Of a DNA stretch of 64,000 bases, positions 34,909 to 45,617 are shown one piece after another. The notes under the pieces were generated by a model. It was not told where the DNA came from and made no database searches. It was given only the letters and a program-made list of their open reading frames with translations. How positions within the stretch are numbered: the first letter of the stretch is position 1; the number at the start of each line of letters is the position of its first letter. Source of the stretch: an uncultured Bacteroidales bacterium (GTDB lineage Bacteria; Bacteroidota; Bacteroidia; Bacteroidales; F082); contig CAMZAM010000003.1 of NCBI GenBank assembly GCA_947304185.1, positions 1-64,000 on the forward strand, read 5' to 3'. The position numbers were made by a program, and so were the translations under genes.

Positions 34909-35214
34909 ATGAGCCAAAGAATTAGAATCAAATTAAAGTCGCACGACCACAACTTGGTTGACAAGTCAGCCGAGAAGATCGTGAAAACCATTAAGGCGAC
35001 TGGAGCTGTCGTTAGCGGTCCTATTCCGTTGCCGACCAACAAGAAGATCTACACCGTATTGCGCTCAACGTTCGTCCACAAGAAATCGAGAGAGCAGTTC
35101 GAGCTTTCGACCTACAAGCGTTTGCTCGACATCTACAACTCGACTTCGCAGACGATCGACGCACTGATGAAGCTGGAGCTCCCCAGTGGTGTGGAAGTAG
35201 AAATCAAATTGTAA
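34909..35214 (+). CDS. rpsJ: 30S ribosomal protein S10
   Basis: This 101-residue S10/NusE starts [24 protein letters not shown] and includes [19 protein letters not shown]. It serves in the 30S head and in Nus-factor antitermination. It begins the S10 section; rplC follows after 41 nt. Confidence 0.98.
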   Translation: MSQRIRIKLKSHDHNLVDKSAEKIVKTIKATGAVVSGPIPLPTNKKIYTVLRSTFVHKKSREQFELSTYKRLLDIYNSTSQTIDALMKLELPSGVEVEIKL

Positions 35215-35255
35215 TTAAACCTATCTAGTACAACAAATTAAAAAGCTAAAGTAGC

Positions 35256-35885
35256 ATGTCAGGATTACTAGGAAAAAAGATTGGTATGACAAGCATTTAC
35301 GACGAGGCCGGAAAGATGGTTCCCGTCACTGTCATCGAGGCAGGTCCTTGCGTTGTCACCCAAGTCAGAACGATTGAGAAAGACGGTTACAGCGCTATCC
35401 AGTTAGGTTTCGACGAGAAGAAGGAGAAGAATGCCACTAAGGCCGAAATCGGGCACTTTGCCAAGGCCGGCACGACTCCCAAGAAACTGGTGCGCGAGTT
35501 CTCGCGTTTCGAAGAAGGCCACAGAAAACAATTGGGCGAAACGCTCACCGTCGATGTGTTCATGGAAGGCGAGTTTGTTGATGTCAGCGGCATCAGCAAA
35601 GGTAAGGGCTTCCAAGGCGTAGTGAAACGTCATCATTTCAATGGCGTTGGACAAGCAACTCACGGTCAGCACAACCGTTTGAGAAAACCAGGTTCAATTG
35701 GAGCTTGCGCTTATCCTTCAAGAGTTTTCAAAGGATTACGTATGGGTGGCCAGATGGGCAACCATAAAGTGAAGGCTATCAACCTCCAAATTGTGAAAAT
35801 CGTTCCGGAAAAGAATTTGTTAGTAGTTAAAGGTTCAGTCCCGGGAGCTAAGAACGGATATTTAAAGATTGAGAGATGGAGTTAG
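35256..35885 (+). CDS. rplC: 50S ribosomal protein L3
   Basis: The 209 residues include [29 protein letters not shown] and the core loop [46 protein letters not shown], which reaches the peptidyl-transferase centre. The gene overlaps rplD by 10 nt, implying coupled translation. Confidence 0.98.
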   Translation: MSGLLGKKIGMTSIYDEAGKMVPVTVIEAGPCVVTQVRTIEKDGYSAIQLGFDEKKEKNATKAEIGHFAKAGTTPKKLVREFSRFEEGHRKQLGETLTVDVFMEGEFVDVSGISKGKGFQGVVKRHHFNGVGQATHGQHNRLRKPGSIGACAYPSRVFKGLRMGGQMGNHKVKAINLQIVKIVPEKNLLVVKGSVPGAKNGYLKIERWS

Positions 35886-36502
35886 AAGTTTTAAAGATTA
35901 CCGGTGAATCAACAGGACGTAAAGTTCAGTTGAACGAGAATATCTACGGCATCGAGCCAAACGATCATTGCATCTATTTGGATACAAAGCAGTATTTGGC
36001 CAATCAGCGTCAGGGCACACACAAAGCCAAGACACGTAGCGAGATATCAGGCAGTACACGCAAGTTGTTCCGTCAGAAGGGAACAGGCGGTGCACGTCGT
36101 GGTGACATCAACTCACCAGTGTTGAGAGGTGGCGGCCGTGTTTTCGGTCCACAGCCACGTGACTATAGTTTCAAATTGAACAAGAAGGTGAAACAGCTCG
36201 CACGCCGTTCAGCTCTTACTTATAAGATGCAGGGCAACGAGATCGTGATCCTTGAAGATTTCACATTTGACACAATCAAGACCAAGAAGATGATCGAAGT
36301 CTTGAACAACCTTAAAGTGAATGGTGGCAAGAACCTGTTCGTTCTCCCAGAGACAAACATGAATGTCGTGTTGTCAGCAAGAAACATTCAGCGTACAGAG
36401 ATTGAACTTGCCCGTAACCTCAACACTTATGATATTCTGAATGCCAAGAAGCTCTTCATCACTGAAAGCTCGCTTGCAGTTATTGACGAAATTCTTGGAT
36501 AA
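35876..36502 (+). CDS. rplD: 50S ribosomal protein L4
   Basis: The 208 residues include the exit-tunnel loop ([38 protein letters not shown], macrolide-contact region without obvious insertions) and a globular domain. In enterobacteria L4 represses its own operon; no matching hairpin was found before rpsJ here. Starts inside rplC. Confidence 0.97.
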   Translation: MELEVLKITGESTGRKVQLNENIYGIEPNDHCIYLDTKQYLANQRQGTHKAKTRSEISGSTRKLFRQKGTGGARRGDINSPVLRGGGRVFGPQPRDYSFKLNKKVKQLARRSALTYKMQGNEIVILEDFTFDTIKTKKMIEVLNNLKVNGGKNLFVLPETNMNVVLSARNIQRTEIELARNLNTYDILNAKKLFITESSLAVIDEILG

Positions 36503-36522
36503 ACCTTAAAAAGATTAGAGAG

Positions 36523-36813
36523 ATGATTATCATTAAGAAACCTGTTATTACGGAAAAGATGACCGCTATCAGCGAGAAGCTGAACCGGTATGCATTCATT
36601 GTTGACGTCCGCGCTAACAAGTTGCAGATTAAGAAGGCTGTCCAGGACCTTTACGGTGTTCAGGTAGCATCAGTCAACACTATGAGATATGATGGAAAGC
36701 TCAAGTCACGTTACACAAAAGCCGGTATGATTGAGGGCAGAAGAGATGCTTTCAAGAAGGCTATCGTGACCTTGGCTAAAGGTGAAACAATTGACTTTTT
36801 TAGCAACATTTAA
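36523..36813 (+). CDS. rplW: 50S ribosomal protein L23
   Basis: This 96-residue tunnel-exit protein and docking site for trigger factor and SRP carries [38 protein letters not shown]. The usual L23 fold is complete. rplB begins 2 nt after its stop. Confidence 0.97.
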   Translation: MIIIKKPVITEKMTAISEKLNRYAFIVDVRANKLQIKKAVQDLYGVQVASVNTMRYDGKLKSRYTKAGMIEGRRDAFKKAIVTLAKGETIDFFSNI

Positions 36814-36815
36814 AG

Positions 36816-37640
36816 ATGGCTTTAAAGAAATATAAACCAACTACTCCAGGTCAGCGCTTCAAAGTTATCAGCGCGTTCGACGAGATTACGACCAACAAGC
36901 CGGAGAGATCGTTGCTTGCTTCTAAGAAGAGCACTGGCGGCCGTAACAATACTGGAAAAGAGACTGTCCGCAACATCGGCGGTGGTCACAAGCAGAAATA
37001 CAGAATTATCGACTTCAAGCGCGATAAAGACGGTATCAAAGGTATCGTGAAGACTATCGAATACGATCCGAACCGTACAGCACGCATCGCATTAGTGGTT
37101 TACGCTGATGGCGAAAAGCGTTATATCATCGCACCTCAGGGCTTGAAGGTCGGACAAGAGGTGATGTCAGGTAAGGATGCCACTCCGAACATCGGTAACA
37201 CATTGTTCTTGAGCGATGTTCCGTTCGGTACAATCATCCACAACATCGAGTTGCGTCCAGGTCAGGGTGCCAAGATGGCACGCAGCGCAGGCGCATACGC
37301 ACAGCTGATGTCACGTGATGGTAAATATGCCATCTTGAAGATGCCTTCAGGTGAGACTCGTCTCATCCTCCAGGCTTGCAGAGCTACAATTGGAACAGTT
37401 TCGAATGCTGACCACAACCTTGAGAAATCAGGTAAGGCAGGTCGCAGCCGCTGGTTAGGCCGTCGTCCACGTGTCCGTGGCGTCGTCATGAACCCAGTGG
37501 ATCACCCGATGGGTGGTGGTGAAGGCCGTGCATCTGGTGGCCATCCGAGAAGCCGTAAGGGCTTGCCGGCAAAGGGCTACAAGACACGTCATCCAAAGAA
37601 CGCATCCAACAAGTATATCATTGAAAGACGTAAGAAGTAA
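36816..37640 (+). CDS. rplB: 50S ribosomal protein L2
   Basis: The 274 residues carry the conserved 23S-binding segment [36 protein letters not shown], with the His close to the peptidyl-transferase centre. It is needed for subunit joining. Normal length; followed after 25 nt by rpsS. Confidence 0.98.
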   Translation: MALKKYKPTTPGQRFKVISAFDEITTNKPERSLLASKKSTGGRNNTGKETVRNIGGGHKQKYRIIDFKRDKDGIKGIVKTIEYDPNRTARIALVVYADGEKRYIIAPQGLKVGQEVMSGKDATPNIGNTLFLSDVPFGTIIHNIELRPGQGAKMARSAGAYAQLMSRDGKYAILKMPSGETRLILQACRATIGTVSNADHNLEKSGKAGRSRWLGRRPRVRGVVMNPVDHPMGGGEGRASGGHPRSRKGLPAKGYKTRHPKNASNKYIIERRKK

Positions 37641-37665
37641 TTAACCAAGTAAAAAGAAAGAAATT

Positions 37666-37938
37666 ATGAGTCGTTCACTTAAAAAAGGACCATATATCCA
37701 CTATAAACTCGAACAGAGAGTTTTGGATAATGTAGCAACAGGAAAGAAGACCGTGATCAAGACTTGGTCAAGAGCTTCAATGATTTCACCTGATTTCGTT
37801 GGACAAACCATCGCTGTTCACAACGGTAATAAATTCATCCCGGTTTACGTGACTGAGAACATGGTTGGACACAAACTCGGCGAGTTCGCACCAACACGTA
37901 CATTCAGAGGCCATGCCGGTAACAGAAAAGATAAATAA
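37666..37938 (+). CDS. rpsS: 30S ribosomal protein S19
   Basis: The 90 residues begin [18 protein letters not shown] and contain [53 protein letters not shown]. It pairs with S13 in the 30S head. Eight nucleotides separate it from rplV. Confidence 0.98.
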   Translation: MSRSLKKGPYIHYKLEQRVLDNVATGKKTVIKTWSRASMISPDFVGQTIAVHNGNKFIPVYVTENMVGHKLGEFAPTRTFRGHAGNRKDK

Positions 37939-37946
37939 TAAGTACT

Positions 37947-38381
37947 ATGGGAGCAAGAAAACATAATACAGCAGAAGCTAGAAAAGCAGCTAAGAAGCAG
38001 GTCGCCATTGCAAAATACAATGATATCCCTACTTCACCACGCAAGATGCGTTTGGTCGCTGATATGATCAGAGGAATGAAAGTGGAACTTGCACTGCATG
38101 CCTTATTATACTCACCTAAAGCAGCTGCAAAGCCGGTGTACAAGTTACTCCGCTCTGCAATCGCCAACTGGGAAGCTAAGAACGAGGGTAAGCGCATTGA
38201 AGATGCCAACCTGTACGTAAAAGAGATCTTTGTTGATGAAGGCCGCACACTGAAGCGTATTCAGCCAGCCCCACAGGGTCGTGCACACCGCATCCGCAAA
38301 CGTTCTAACCACGTCACTATCATCGTCGATAGCAGAATTGCAGAAATGAATGCAGCAGAAGCTAATGTTGAAAAGAATTAA
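37947..38381 (+). CDS. rplV: 50S ribosomal protein L22
   Basis: This 144-residue tunnel protein has [27 protein letters not shown] and the beta-hairpin loop [22 protein letters not shown] that lines the tunnel constriction. It is slightly longer than the E. coli form (110), as usual in Bacteroidetes. Confidence 0.97.
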   Translation: MGARKHNTAEARKAAKKQVAIAKYNDIPTSPRKMRLVADMIRGMKVELALHALLYSPKAAAKPVYKLLRSAIANWEAKNEGKRIEDANLYVKEIFVDEGRTLKRIQPAPQGRAHRIRKRSNHVTIIVDSRIAEMNAAEANVEKN

Positions 38382-38392
38382 TTAAGATTACA

Positions 38393-39127
38393 ATGGGACA
38401 GAAAACTCATCCAATAGGTTTAAGACTCGGAGTCATCAAAGGTTGGGACTCAAACTGGTACTGTGGTAAAGAAACAGCCAAGAATATCGGCGAAGACGAT
38501 AAGATCCGTAAGTATCTCACCGCTCGTCTCGGTAAGGCTAGTATCTCAAAAATCGGTATCGAACGTTCGATTAAGCTCGTTACAGTCACTATCTTCACAG
38601 CTCGTCCAGGTGTTATCATCGGTAAAGGTGGTACAGAGGTCGATAAGTTGAAGGAAGAGATGAAAAAGCTCATCGGTAAGGAGATTCAGATCAACATCAG
38701 CGAGATCAAGAGACCTGAACTTGACGCTTACATCGTGGCAAGTTCGATTGCAAAACAGATTGAAGGACGTGTTTCATTCCGTCGCGCCATCAAGAAGGCT
38801 GTGTCAGACACAATGAGAATTGGTGCCGAAGGTATCAAGGTCATCGCTTCTGGCCGTATCGGCGGTGCAGAAATCGCACGTCAGGAAACTTACAAGGAAG
38901 GTCGCGTGCCGTTGCACACTTTGCGTGCTGACATCGACTACTCTCTCGTAGAGGCTCACACATCATATGGTCGCATCGGTATTAAGGTGTGGATCTGCAA
39001 AGGTGAGGTCTACGGTCGTCCGGAACTGGTGCCTACCACCACAACAGCCGCTGCACCTAAGAAGGGTGGCAATGCAGGCAAACCACAAGGTGGCGCCCCA
39101 CGTCGTAATAAACGTACTACTAAGTAA
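38393..39127 (+). CDS. rpsC: 30S ribosomal protein S3
   Basis: The 244 residues have a KH domain with [18 protein letters not shown] and the C-terminal domain [28 protein letters not shown]. It forms the mRNA entry site. A basic Ala/Gly/Thr-rich tail of about 30 residues extends past the core and is probably disordered. Confidence 0.98.
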   Translation: MGQKTHPIGLRLGVIKGWDSNWYCGKETAKNIGEDDKIRKYLTARLGKASISKIGIERSIKLVTVTIFTARPGVIIGKGGTEVDKLKEEMKKLIGKEIQINISEIKRPELDAYIVASSIAKQIEGRVSFRRAIKKAVSDTMRIGAEGIKVIASGRIGGAEIARQETYKEGRVPLHTLRADIDYSLVEAHTSYGRIGIKVWICKGEVYGRPELVPTTTTAAAPKKGGNAGKPQGGAPRRNKRTTK

Positions 39128-39148
39128 TAGATTAAAAAAAGATAAGAG

Positions 39149-39568
39149 ATGTTACAACCTAAAAGAACTAGATACAGAAGACCTCAGAAGGGCAAGATGA
39201 AAGGCAACGCACACCGCGGCCATGAACTCGCCTTCGGTACTTTTGGTATTAAAACACTTGAGGAACACCTGATCACAGCACGCCAGATTGAGGCTGCACG
39301 TCAAGCTGTCACACGTCACATGAAACGTGAAGGACAGATTTGGATCAGAATATTCCCTGACAAACCTATCACCAAGAAGCCTCTTGAGGTTCGTATGGGT
39401 AAAGGTAAGGGAGACGTCGAGTACTTCGTAGCTCGCGTAACTCCAGGTCATATGCTTTTCGAAGCTGCGGGAGTGCCGCTGGAAGTCGCCAGAGAAGCTC
39501 TCCGCTTAGCCGCTCAAAAGCTTCCGGTAGCAACTAAGTTTGTGGTTAGAAGAGATTATGTCGAATAA
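39149..39568 (+). CDS. rplP: 50S ribosomal protein L16
   Basis: The 139 residues include [31 protein letters not shown] and [39 protein letters not shown]. It helps place A-site tRNA. rpmC follows after 17 nt. Confidence 0.98.
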   Translation: MLQPKRTRYRRPQKGKMKGNAHRGHELAFGTFGIKTLEEHLITARQIEAARQAVTRHMKREGQIWIRIFPDKPITKKPLEVRMGKGKGDVEYFVARVTPGHMLFEAAGVPLEVAREALRLAAQKLPVATKFVVRRDYVE

Positions 39569-39585
39569 AAAAACAGTAACGCATC

Positions 39586-39792
39586 ATGAAGAAAGAAGCA
39601 ATCAATGAATTAAGCACTGCTGATCTGATGGAACGTATTGAAGCTACACGCGAACAGTACATCAAGATGAAAATGCAACATGCAGTTTCTCCATTGGATA
39701 ATCCGAACACAATCAGCGCAACCCGCAAACAGATCGCACGTATGCTCACAGAGCTCACAAAGCGTCAGAATGCAGAAAAGAACGTTAAATAA
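39586..39792 (+). CDS. rpmC: 50S ribosomal protein L29
   Basis: This 68-residue two-helix protein near the tunnel exit carries INELSTADLMERIEATREQYIKMKMQHAVSPLDNPNTI and RKQIARMLTELTKRQ. The length and heptad pattern are normal. Confidence 0.95.
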   Translation: MKKEAINELSTADLMERIEATREQYIKMKMQHAVSPLDNPNTISATRKQIARMLTELTKRQNAEKNVK

Positions 39793-39813
39793 TAAACGAC
39801 GAAAGGAATAAAC

Positions 39814-40068
39814 ATGGAAAGAAATCTTAGAAAAGAGAGAATCGGTGTAGTAGCCAGCAATAAGATGGACAAGACGATCGTCGTTGTGATTGAACGTCGT
39901 ACAAAACACCCGATTTACGGTAAATTCGTTAAGAAATCAACAAGATTCTTCGCACACGACGAGAAGAATGAGTGCAATATCGGTGACACCGTCCGCATCA
40001 TGGAGACACGTCCGTTGAGCAAGAACAAACGTTGGAGACTCGTTGAAATAATAGAAAGGGCCAAGTAA
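39814..40068 (+). CDS. rpsQ: 30S ribosomal protein S17
   Basis: The 84-residue OB-fold protein contains [42 protein letters not shown] and [21 protein letters not shown]. The stop overlaps the rplN start (TAATG), so coupling is likely. Confidence 0.98.
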   Translation: MERNLRKERIGVVASNKMDKTIVVVIERRTKHPIYGKFVKKSTRFFAHDEKNECNIGDTVRIMETRPLSKNKRWRLVEIIERAK

Positions 40069-40436
40069 TGTTACAACAAGAATCAAGACTTGCAGTAGCC
40101 GACAATAGCGGTGCAAAGGAAGTGCTCTGCATCAGAGTATTAGGCGGAACCAAGAAACGTTATGCCCGTATCGGCGACGTCATCGTGGTTACAGTAAAAG
40201 ACGCTCTTCCAAGCGGTAACGTGAAGAAGGGTTCAGTAGTAAAGGCAGTCGTAGTCCGCACCAAGAAGGAAACACGCCGCGCCGACGGATCATACATCCG
40301 CTTCGACGACAACGCATGCGTCCTCCTCAACGGACAAGGCGAAATGTTAGGAACTCGTATCTTTGGACCAGTAGCCAGAGAGTTGCGTGAGAAACAATAT
40401 ATGAAAATCGTATCTCTTGCACCTGAGGTACTCTAA
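40068..40436 (+). CDS. rplN: 50S ribosomal protein L14
   Basis: The 122 residues include [36 protein letters not shown] and [31 protein letters not shown]. It sits at the subunit interface, target of silencing factor RsfS. Length is standard. Confidence 0.98.
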   Translation: MLQQESRLAVADNSGAKEVLCIRVLGGTKKRYARIGDVIVVTVKDALPSGNVKKGSVVKAVVVRTKKETRRADGSYIRFDDNACVLLNGQGEMLGTRIFGPVARELREKQYMKIVSLAPEVL

Positions 40437-40454
40437 TAAGAAAGGAAAAAAGCT

Positions 40455-40772
40455 ATGAGTAAAATGTTCGTAAAGAAAGGCGACAACGTAGTCGTTATCG
40501 CTGGAACCCAGAAGGGCAAGAAAGGTACAGTGCTTAGCGTCGATACAGAGAAGAACCGCGTCATCGTTGACGGCGTCAACCTCGTGTCGAAGCATACAAG
40601 ACCGAATACCGAAAACCCTAAAGGTGGTATCGTAAAGAAAGAAGCTTCCATCCATGCCTCAAACGTCATGGTTTGTGACAAGGACGGTAAAGCCGGCCGC
40701 ATCGGTCGTAAAAAAGATGAACAAGGAAAATCAATCCGTTATTCAAAAAAATCAGGGGAGGTTATTAAATAA
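40455..40772 (+). CDS. rplX: 50S ribosomal protein L24
   Basis: The 105-residue KOW-motif protein contains [38 protein letters not shown] and an assembly-initiating N-terminal domain. It overlaps rplE by 1 nt (TAATG). Confidence 0.97.
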   Translation: MSKMFVKKGDNVVVIAGTQKGKKGTVLSVDTEKNRVIVDGVNLVSKHTRPNTENPKGGIVKKEASIHASNVMVCDKDGKAGRIGRKKDEQGKSIRYSKKSGEVIK

Positions 40773-41329
40773 TGAACTATCAACCCAAACTCAGAGAACA
40801 GTATAAGAGCGAAATCGTGCCTGCGTTGATGAAGGAATTCAACTACAAATCCGTTATGCAGGTTCCACGGCTTTTGAAAATTTCGCTCAATCAGGGTATC
40901 GGTGCAGCTCTTGCCGATAAGAAACTGATTGACTATGGTGTAGAGGAAATGACAGCTATCACCGGACAAAAAGCCGTTCCGACTATTTCTAGACACGACG
41001 TTTCTAACTTCAAACTTCGTCGTGGTAACCCGATCGGCGTGCGCGTGACGTTGCGCGGTGACAAGATGTACGAATTTCTCGAACGCTTAGTCGCTGTCGC
41101 CCTTCCACGTGTTCGTGACTTCAGAGGTATTAATGACAAAGGCTTCGACGGCCGCGGCAACTACAGCTTCGGCGTGAGCGAACAGATTATCTTCCCGGAG
41201 ATCGACATGGACAAAGTCAACAAGATCAACGGTATGGATATCACTTTCGTCACATCAGCGAACACCGACAAGGAAGCAATGGCCTTGTTGAAACAGTTTG
41301 GTCTTCCATTTAAAAACCAGAAAAAATAA
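40772..41329 (+). CDS. rplE: 50S ribosomal protein L5
   Basis: The 185 residues bind 5S rRNA and contain [42 protein letters not shown] and [31 protein letters not shown]. No oddities in length or motifs. Confidence 0.98.
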   Translation: MNYQPKLREQYKSEIVPALMKEFNYKSVMQVPRLLKISLNQGIGAALADKKLIDYGVEEMTAITGQKAVPTISRHDVSNFKLRRGNPIGVRVTLRGDKMYEFLERLVAVALPRVRDFRGINDKGFDGRGNYSFGVSEQIIFPEIDMDKVNKINGMDITFVTSANTDKEAMALLKQFGLPFKNQKK

Positions 41330-41336
41330 GTAAGAT

Positions 41337-41606
41337 ATGGCAAAAGAATCAATGAAAGCGCGTGAGCGCAAGAGAATGGCGATGGTAGAGAAATACGCTG
41401 AGAAACGTGCAGCCCTCAAGGCAGCAGGCGACTACGTAGGTCTCCAGAAGCTTCCAAGAAACGCTTCACCTATTCGCGTACACAATCGTTGTCAGCTTAC
41501 AGGACGTCCAAAAGGTTATATGCGTCAGTTCGGCATCTCACGTATCAACTTCCGTGAAATGGCCCTCAAAGGCTTGATCCCAGGTGTTAAAAAAGCAAGT
41601 TGGTAA
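41337..41606 (+). CDS. rpsN: 30S ribosomal protein S14 (zinc-free form)
   Basis: The 89 residues match the Bacteroidetes form. [20 protein letters not shown] replaces the zinc-binding N-terminal part, and the core has [40 protein letters not shown]. With a single Cys it cannot hold the CxxC-CxxC zinc site. Confidence 0.97.
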   Translation: MAKESMKARERKRMAMVEKYAEKRAALKAAGDYVGLQKLPRNASPIRVHNRCQLTGRPKGYMRQFGISRINFREMALKGLIPGVKKASW

Positions 41607-41627
41607 TTAATTAAAAGGATTAAAACT

Positions 41628-42026
41628 ATGATTACAGACCCTATAGCAGATTTTTTGACACGCGTACGCAATGCCGTTAACGCTAAACATAGAATCGTGG
41701 AAGTCCCTGCTTCAAATGTGAAGAAGGCTATCACCAAGATCCTCTTCGAAAAAGGCTATATCCTTAACTATAAGTTCGAAGAAGAAGGCCCACAAGGTAC
41801 TATTAAGATCGCTCTTAAATACCACCCTGTTACCAAACAGCCAGCTATCATGACAATCGAGCGCGTTTCACGCCCAGGTCTCCGTCAGTATGCTGACTCA
41901 GAAAACCTCCCGAGAGTCATGAATGGCCTTGGAATCGCCATCATCTCGACCTCAAGAGGCATTATGACAGATAAAGAAGCCCGCAATCTCCACATCGGAG
42001 GCGAAGTGTTGTGCTATGTATCATAA
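41628..42026 (+). CDS. rpsH: 30S ribosomal protein S8
   Basis: The 132 residues start ITDPIADFLTRVRNAVNAKHRIVEVPASNVKKAI and end GIAIISTSRGIMTDKEARNLHIGGEVLCYV. It binds helix 21 of 16S rRNA; in E. coli it represses the spc operon, but no equivalent site near rplE was identified. Confidence 0.98.
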   Translation: MITDPIADFLTRVRNAVNAKHRIVEVPASNVKKAITKILFEKGYILNYKFEEEGPQGTIKIALKYHPVTKQPAIMTIERVSRPGLRQYADSENLPRVMNGLGIAIISTSRGIMTDKEARNLHIGGEVLCYVS

Positions 42027-42043
42027 TATAGGAGGAAACAGTT

Positions 42044-42604
42044 ATGGCATTATCAAGAATCGGTAAATTACCTATTGCAATCCCAGCAGGTACTGAGGTT
42101 ACAATTAAAGATAACGTTATCACAGTCAAAGGAAAACTCGGTACTCTTACCCAGGATTTCCACGGCGATGTTGATATCAAGATTGAAGACGGTCATATCA
42201 ACATAGCACCGGCTAACATCCCTAACGCTTCAGCCAAACACGGTCTCTACCGTGCGTTGATTTTCAACATGGTGAAAGGCGTATCAGAAGGTTTCGAGAC
42301 AGTTCAAGAATTTGTCGGCGTAGGTTACAAGGCAGAAGCCAAAGCCAACGGCAAACAACTCGAGCTCTCACTCGGTTTCTCACACAACATGATTTTCGTC
42401 ATGCCTGAAGAGATCACATGCGAGACCATCAACGAAAGAGGTAAGAACCCTATCCTCAAGATGCGTTCATACGATAAGCAGTTGCTCGGCCAGGTGGCAG
42501 CAAAGATCCGTTCATACCGTAAACCTGAACCTTACAAGGGCAAGGGTATCAAGTTTGAAGGCGAAGTGCTCCGTCGTAAGGCAGGTAAGGCAGCAGGTAA
42601 ATAA
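42044..42604 (+). CDS. rplF: 50S ribosomal protein L6
   Basis: The 186 residues show the two L6 repeats, with SRIGKLPIAIPAGTEVTIKDNVITVKGKLG at the start and the C-terminal KPEPYKGKGIKFEGEVLRRKAGKAAGK. It sits by the factor-binding site. Confidence 0.98.
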   Translation: MALSRIGKLPIAIPAGTEVTIKDNVITVKGKLGTLTQDFHGDVDIKIEDGHINIAPANIPNASAKHGLYRALIFNMVKGVSEGFETVQEFVGVGYKAEAKANGKQLELSLGFSHNMIFVMPEEITCETINERGKNPILKMRSYDKQLLGQVAAKIRSYRKPEPYKGKGIKFEGEVLRRKAGKAAGK

Positions 42605-42630
42605 TGTTTAATTTTTAAAATGCAAGAAAG

Positions 42631-42984
42631 ATGAATAAGAAGATTGAAAGAAGATTAAACATCAAGAGACGCGTTCGTAAGGTCGTTTTCGGCACTGCAG
42701 CACGCCCAAGAATGTCTGTCTTTAGAAGCAACAAGCAGATTTACGTTCAGCTTATCGACGATGAGGCTGGTAAGACATTAGCAGCAGCCAGCTCAACAGA
42801 GAACGGCATCGAACAGGAAAAGATCACTAAGATCGAGAAGGCAGCAAAAGTCGGTAACCTCATCGCTGAAAAAGCTAAGGCAGCTGGCATCGAGACAGTC
42901 GTATTCGATCGTAACGGTTATTTGTATCACGGAAGAGTTAAGTCTTTAGCAGACGGCGCTCGTAATGGAGGATTAAAATTCTAA
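42631..42984 (+). CDS. rplR: 50S ribosomal protein L18
   Basis: The 117-residue 5S rRNA-binding protein has [48 protein letters not shown] and [26 protein letters not shown]. Normal length; 4 nt before rpsE. Confidence 0.98.
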   Translation: MNKKIERRLNIKRRVRKVVFGTAARPRMSVFRSNKQIYVQLIDDEAGKTLAAASSTENGIEQEKITKIEKAAKVGNLIAEKAKAAGIETVVFDRNGYLYHGRVKSLADGARNGGLKF

Positions 42985-42988
42985 AACT

Positions 42989-43507
42989 ATGGCAGAAGTC
43001 AACGTAAAAAAAGTAAAAACTTCGGAAATCGAGTTGAAAGAACGTCTGGTTCATGTCGGCCGTGTGACTAAGGTCACCAAGGGTGGACGTGCATTTACCT
43101 TCGCAGCCCTCGTCGTCGTCGGCAATGAAAACGGCGTAGTAGGTTACGGCCTCGGTAAAGCTAAGGAAGTTCAAGCCGCTGTTCAAAAAGGTACAGAAGA
43201 TGCAAAGAAGAACCTCATTAAGGTTCCGGTCATCAACGGTACTCTTCCACACGAACAATACGGAAAATATTGCGGTGCATACGTATACATCCAGCCAGCT
43301 ACCCCTGGTACCGGTGTTATCGCAGGCGGTGCAATGCGTGCTGTTCTTGAAAGCGTCGGCGTGAAGAACGTTCTCGCAAAATCAAAAGGTTCATCAAACC
43401 CTCACTCAGTGGTGAAAGCTACATTCGCAGCATTGGCACAGATGCGCGACGCACGCACAGTAGCCCAGATGAGAGGCGTGGATATGGATGTGGTGTTTAA
43501 CGGATAA
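42989..43507 (+). CDS. rpsE: 30S ribosomal protein S5
   Basis: The 172 residues contain [37 protein letters not shown] and the [41 protein letters not shown] domain. It acts in decoding accuracy and 30S assembly. Confidence 0.98.
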   Translation: MAEVNVKKVKTSEIELKERLVHVGRVTKVTKGGRAFTFAALVVVGNENGVVGYGLGKAKEVQAAVQKGTEDAKKNLIKVPVINGTLPHEQYGKYCGAYVYIQPATPGTGVIAGGAMRAVLESVGVKNVLAKSKGSSNPHSVVKATFAALAQMRDARTVAQMRGVDMDVVFNG

Positions 43508-43524
43508 TCTAAAATTTGAACACA

Positions 43525-43707
43525 ATGAAAAAAGTAAGAATAACTCAGATTAGAAGTGGCATCGGCAGACCACAGGATCAGAAGGACACTCTGAAAAGCT
43601 TGAACCTCAGAAAGATGCATCAGTCAGTTGAAGTGGACATGGAAAACCCTTCAGTGGCTGGCATGGTCGAGAAAGTGAAACACCTTCTTAAAATTGAAGA
43701 AATCTAA
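43525..43707 (+). CDS. rpmD: 50S ribosomal protein L30
   Basis: The 60-residue protein runs from the ATG at 43525 (KKVRITQIRSGIGRP). An in-frame ATG 9 nt upstream would add three residues that homologues lack. It includes QKDTLKSLNLRKMHQSVEVDMENPSVAGMVEKVKHLLKI. Confidence 0.95.
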   Translation: MKKVRITQIRSGIGRPQDQKDTLKSLNLRKMHQSVEVDMENPSVAGMVEKVKHLLKIEEI

Positions 43708-43736
43708 TTGTTAAACTAAGAAAATTAAAAATAGTT

Positions 43737-44180
43737 ATGGATCTTAGTAATCTTAAACCGGCAGAAGGTTCTGTAAAGGATCGCAAGAGAATCGGTCGCG
43801 GACAAGGCTCAGGCTACGGTGGAACTTCTACACGTGGTCACAAAGGAGCTGGCTCACGCTCTGGTAACACACACAAGATCGGTTTCGAAGGCGGCCAGAT
43901 GCCTCTCGCACGTCTCGTGCCTAAGTACGGATTCAAGAACATCAACCGCGTGGAATACCGCGCCGTCAATATTGAGGTTCTCGAGGACTTTGCCAACAGC
44001 GGCATTACAGACATCACCCCAGAACTCTTGAAAGAAAACGGTTTCGTCGGAAGAAATGAATTAGTAAAAATTCTCGGAAACGGTGAATTGACAAAGGCCG
44101 TCAACGTGAAAGCCAACGCATGGTCGAAAGGCGCTGAAGAGGCTATCACAAAGGCCGGCGGTACTATTGAGAAAATTTAA
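43737..44180 (+). CDS. rplO: 50S ribosomal protein L15
   Basis: The 147 residues begin DLSNLKPAEGSVKDRKRIGRGQGSGYGGTSTRGHKGAGSRSG, the Gly-rich rRNA-binding extension, followed by the globular domain with FEGGQMPLARLVPKYGFKN. secY follows after 19 nt. Confidence 0.98.
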   Translation: MDLSNLKPAEGSVKDRKRIGRGQGSGYGGTSTRGHKGAGSRSGNTHKIGFEGGQMPLARLVPKYGFKNINRVEYRAVNIEVLEDFANSGITDITPELLKENGFVGRNELVKILGNGELTKAVNVKANAWSKGAEEAITKAGGTIEKI

Positions 44181-44199
44181 TCAACTAAACTGAAGAGAT

Positions 44200-45606
44200 A
44201 TGAAGGAGTTATTAATAGTTATTTTGGTGTGCCTCGTTATCGCTGGTCTCCTCTGGACGAACAAGCGACTCAGAGAGAACATCCAGAATATCTTCAGAAT
44301 CGAGGAACTTCGTAAGAGAATCCTCTATACGCTGTTAATTATCCTGATTTACCGTTTCGGTTCATACGTGGTTCTCCCAGGTGTCGACCCTAACGAGCTG
44401 GCAGCGTTGAAAAACCAAAGTAGTTCCGGACTCCTTGGTTTGTTGAATATGTTCTCAGGCGGTGCTTTCGCAAATGCTTCAGTGTTTGCTCTCGGTATCA
44501 TGCCTTACATCACCGCAAGTATTATCATCCAGTTGCTCGGTATGGCTATCCCTTACTTCCAGCGTTTGCAGAAGGAAGGCGAGAGCGGCCATCGTAAGAT
44601 CAACCAGATTACACGTTACCTCACGGTGCTTATTGTGGCAGTGCAGGCCCCTGGTTATATCGCTAACCTCAGAGCTCAGCTTCCAGCGACAGCAATCTAC
44701 CCGTTCAACGGTGCAGCCCCGTCATTGTTCTTCTGGATTTCATCAGTGATAATCCTTATCGCAGGAACATTGTTTATCATGTGGCTCGGCGAACGTATCA
44801 CCGATAAGGGCATCGGCAATGGTATCTCACTCATCATCATGATCGGTATCATCGCACGTCTCCCATTCGCACTGTTCGCAGAAATCGCATCACGCTTCAC
44901 CCAAGGTACAGGCGGTCCGATCTTCTTCTTACTGGAAATCGTATTCCTCGTACTCGTTATCATCATGACTATCCTGCTCGTCCAGGGTACTCGTAAGATT
45001 CCGGTACAGTATGCGAAACGCGTTGTCGGCAACAAACAATACGGCGGAGTGCGTCAGTACATCCCGTTGAAGGTCAATGCCGCCGGCGTTATGCCTATCA
45101 TCTTCGCTCAGGCTATCATGTTCGTGCCTATCACATTCTTCAGATATTCTGATCCTGATAAGATGGGCGGCTTCATGAGAGCTATGACCAACATGAATGG
45201 CTTCTGGTATAACTTTGTGTTCTTCATCCTCATCGTCATCTTCACATACTTCTACACAGCTGTGACCATTAACCCGGCTCAGATGGCAGAAGATATCAAG
45301 AAGAACGGAGGATTCATCCCTGGCGTGAAGCCTGGCAAACAGACGAAAGACTATTTCGATACCATCATGTCGAGAATCACCCTTCCGGGTTCATTATTCC
45401 TCGGTGTCGTGGCTATCATGCCTGCTCTCGTCTCTCTCATGGGCGTCAACCAGCAGTTCAGCCAGTTCTATGGCGGAACATCATTGCTGATTCTCGTCGG
45501 TGTGGTGCTGGACACATTACAACAGATTGAAAGCCATCTTCTTATGCGTCATTACGACGGTCTCACAAAGGCTGGCCGTATCAAAGGCCGCGTAGGCAGG
45601 ATGTAA
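44200..45606 (+). CDS. secY: Preprotein translocase subunit SecY
   Basis: The 468-residue central channel of the Sec translocon has about ten TMs. The N-terminal region is slightly extended (ILVCLVIAGLLWT) before the standard ELRKRILYTLLIILIYRFGSYVVLPGVDP; the plug region SSSGLLGLLNMFSGGAFANASVFALGIMPYITASIIIQLL and C5 loop GVKPGKQT are intact. Placed in the spc section as usual. Confidence 0.97.
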   Translation: MKELLIVILVCLVIAGLLWTNKRLRENIQNIFRIEELRKRILYTLLIILIYRFGSYVVLPGVDPNELAALKNQSSSGLLGLLNMFSGGAFANASVFALGIMPYITASIIIQLLGMAIPYFQRLQKEGESGHRKINQITRYLTVLIVAVQAPGYIANLRAQLPATAIYPFNGAAPSLFFWISSVIILIAGTLFIMWLGERITDKGIGNGISLIIMIGIIARLPFALFAEIASRFTQGTGGPIFFLLEIVFLVLVIIMTILLVQGTRKIPVQYAKRVVGNKQYGGVRQYIPLKVNAAGVMPIIFAQAIMFVPITFFRYSDPDKMGGFMRAMTNMNGFWYNFVFFILIVIFTYFYTAVTINPAQMAEDIKKNGGFIPGVKPGKQTKDYFDTIMSRITLPGSLFLGVVAIMPALVSLMGVNQQFSQFYGGTSLLILVGVVLDTLQQIESHLLMRHYDGLTKAGRIKGRVGRM

Positions 45607-45617
45607 TTTCTATAAAG

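Noticed and set aside
43516-43524. Upstream ATG for L30
   Set aside because: It would add three residues absent from L30 homologues; the ATG at 43525 gives the standard KKVRITQ start.
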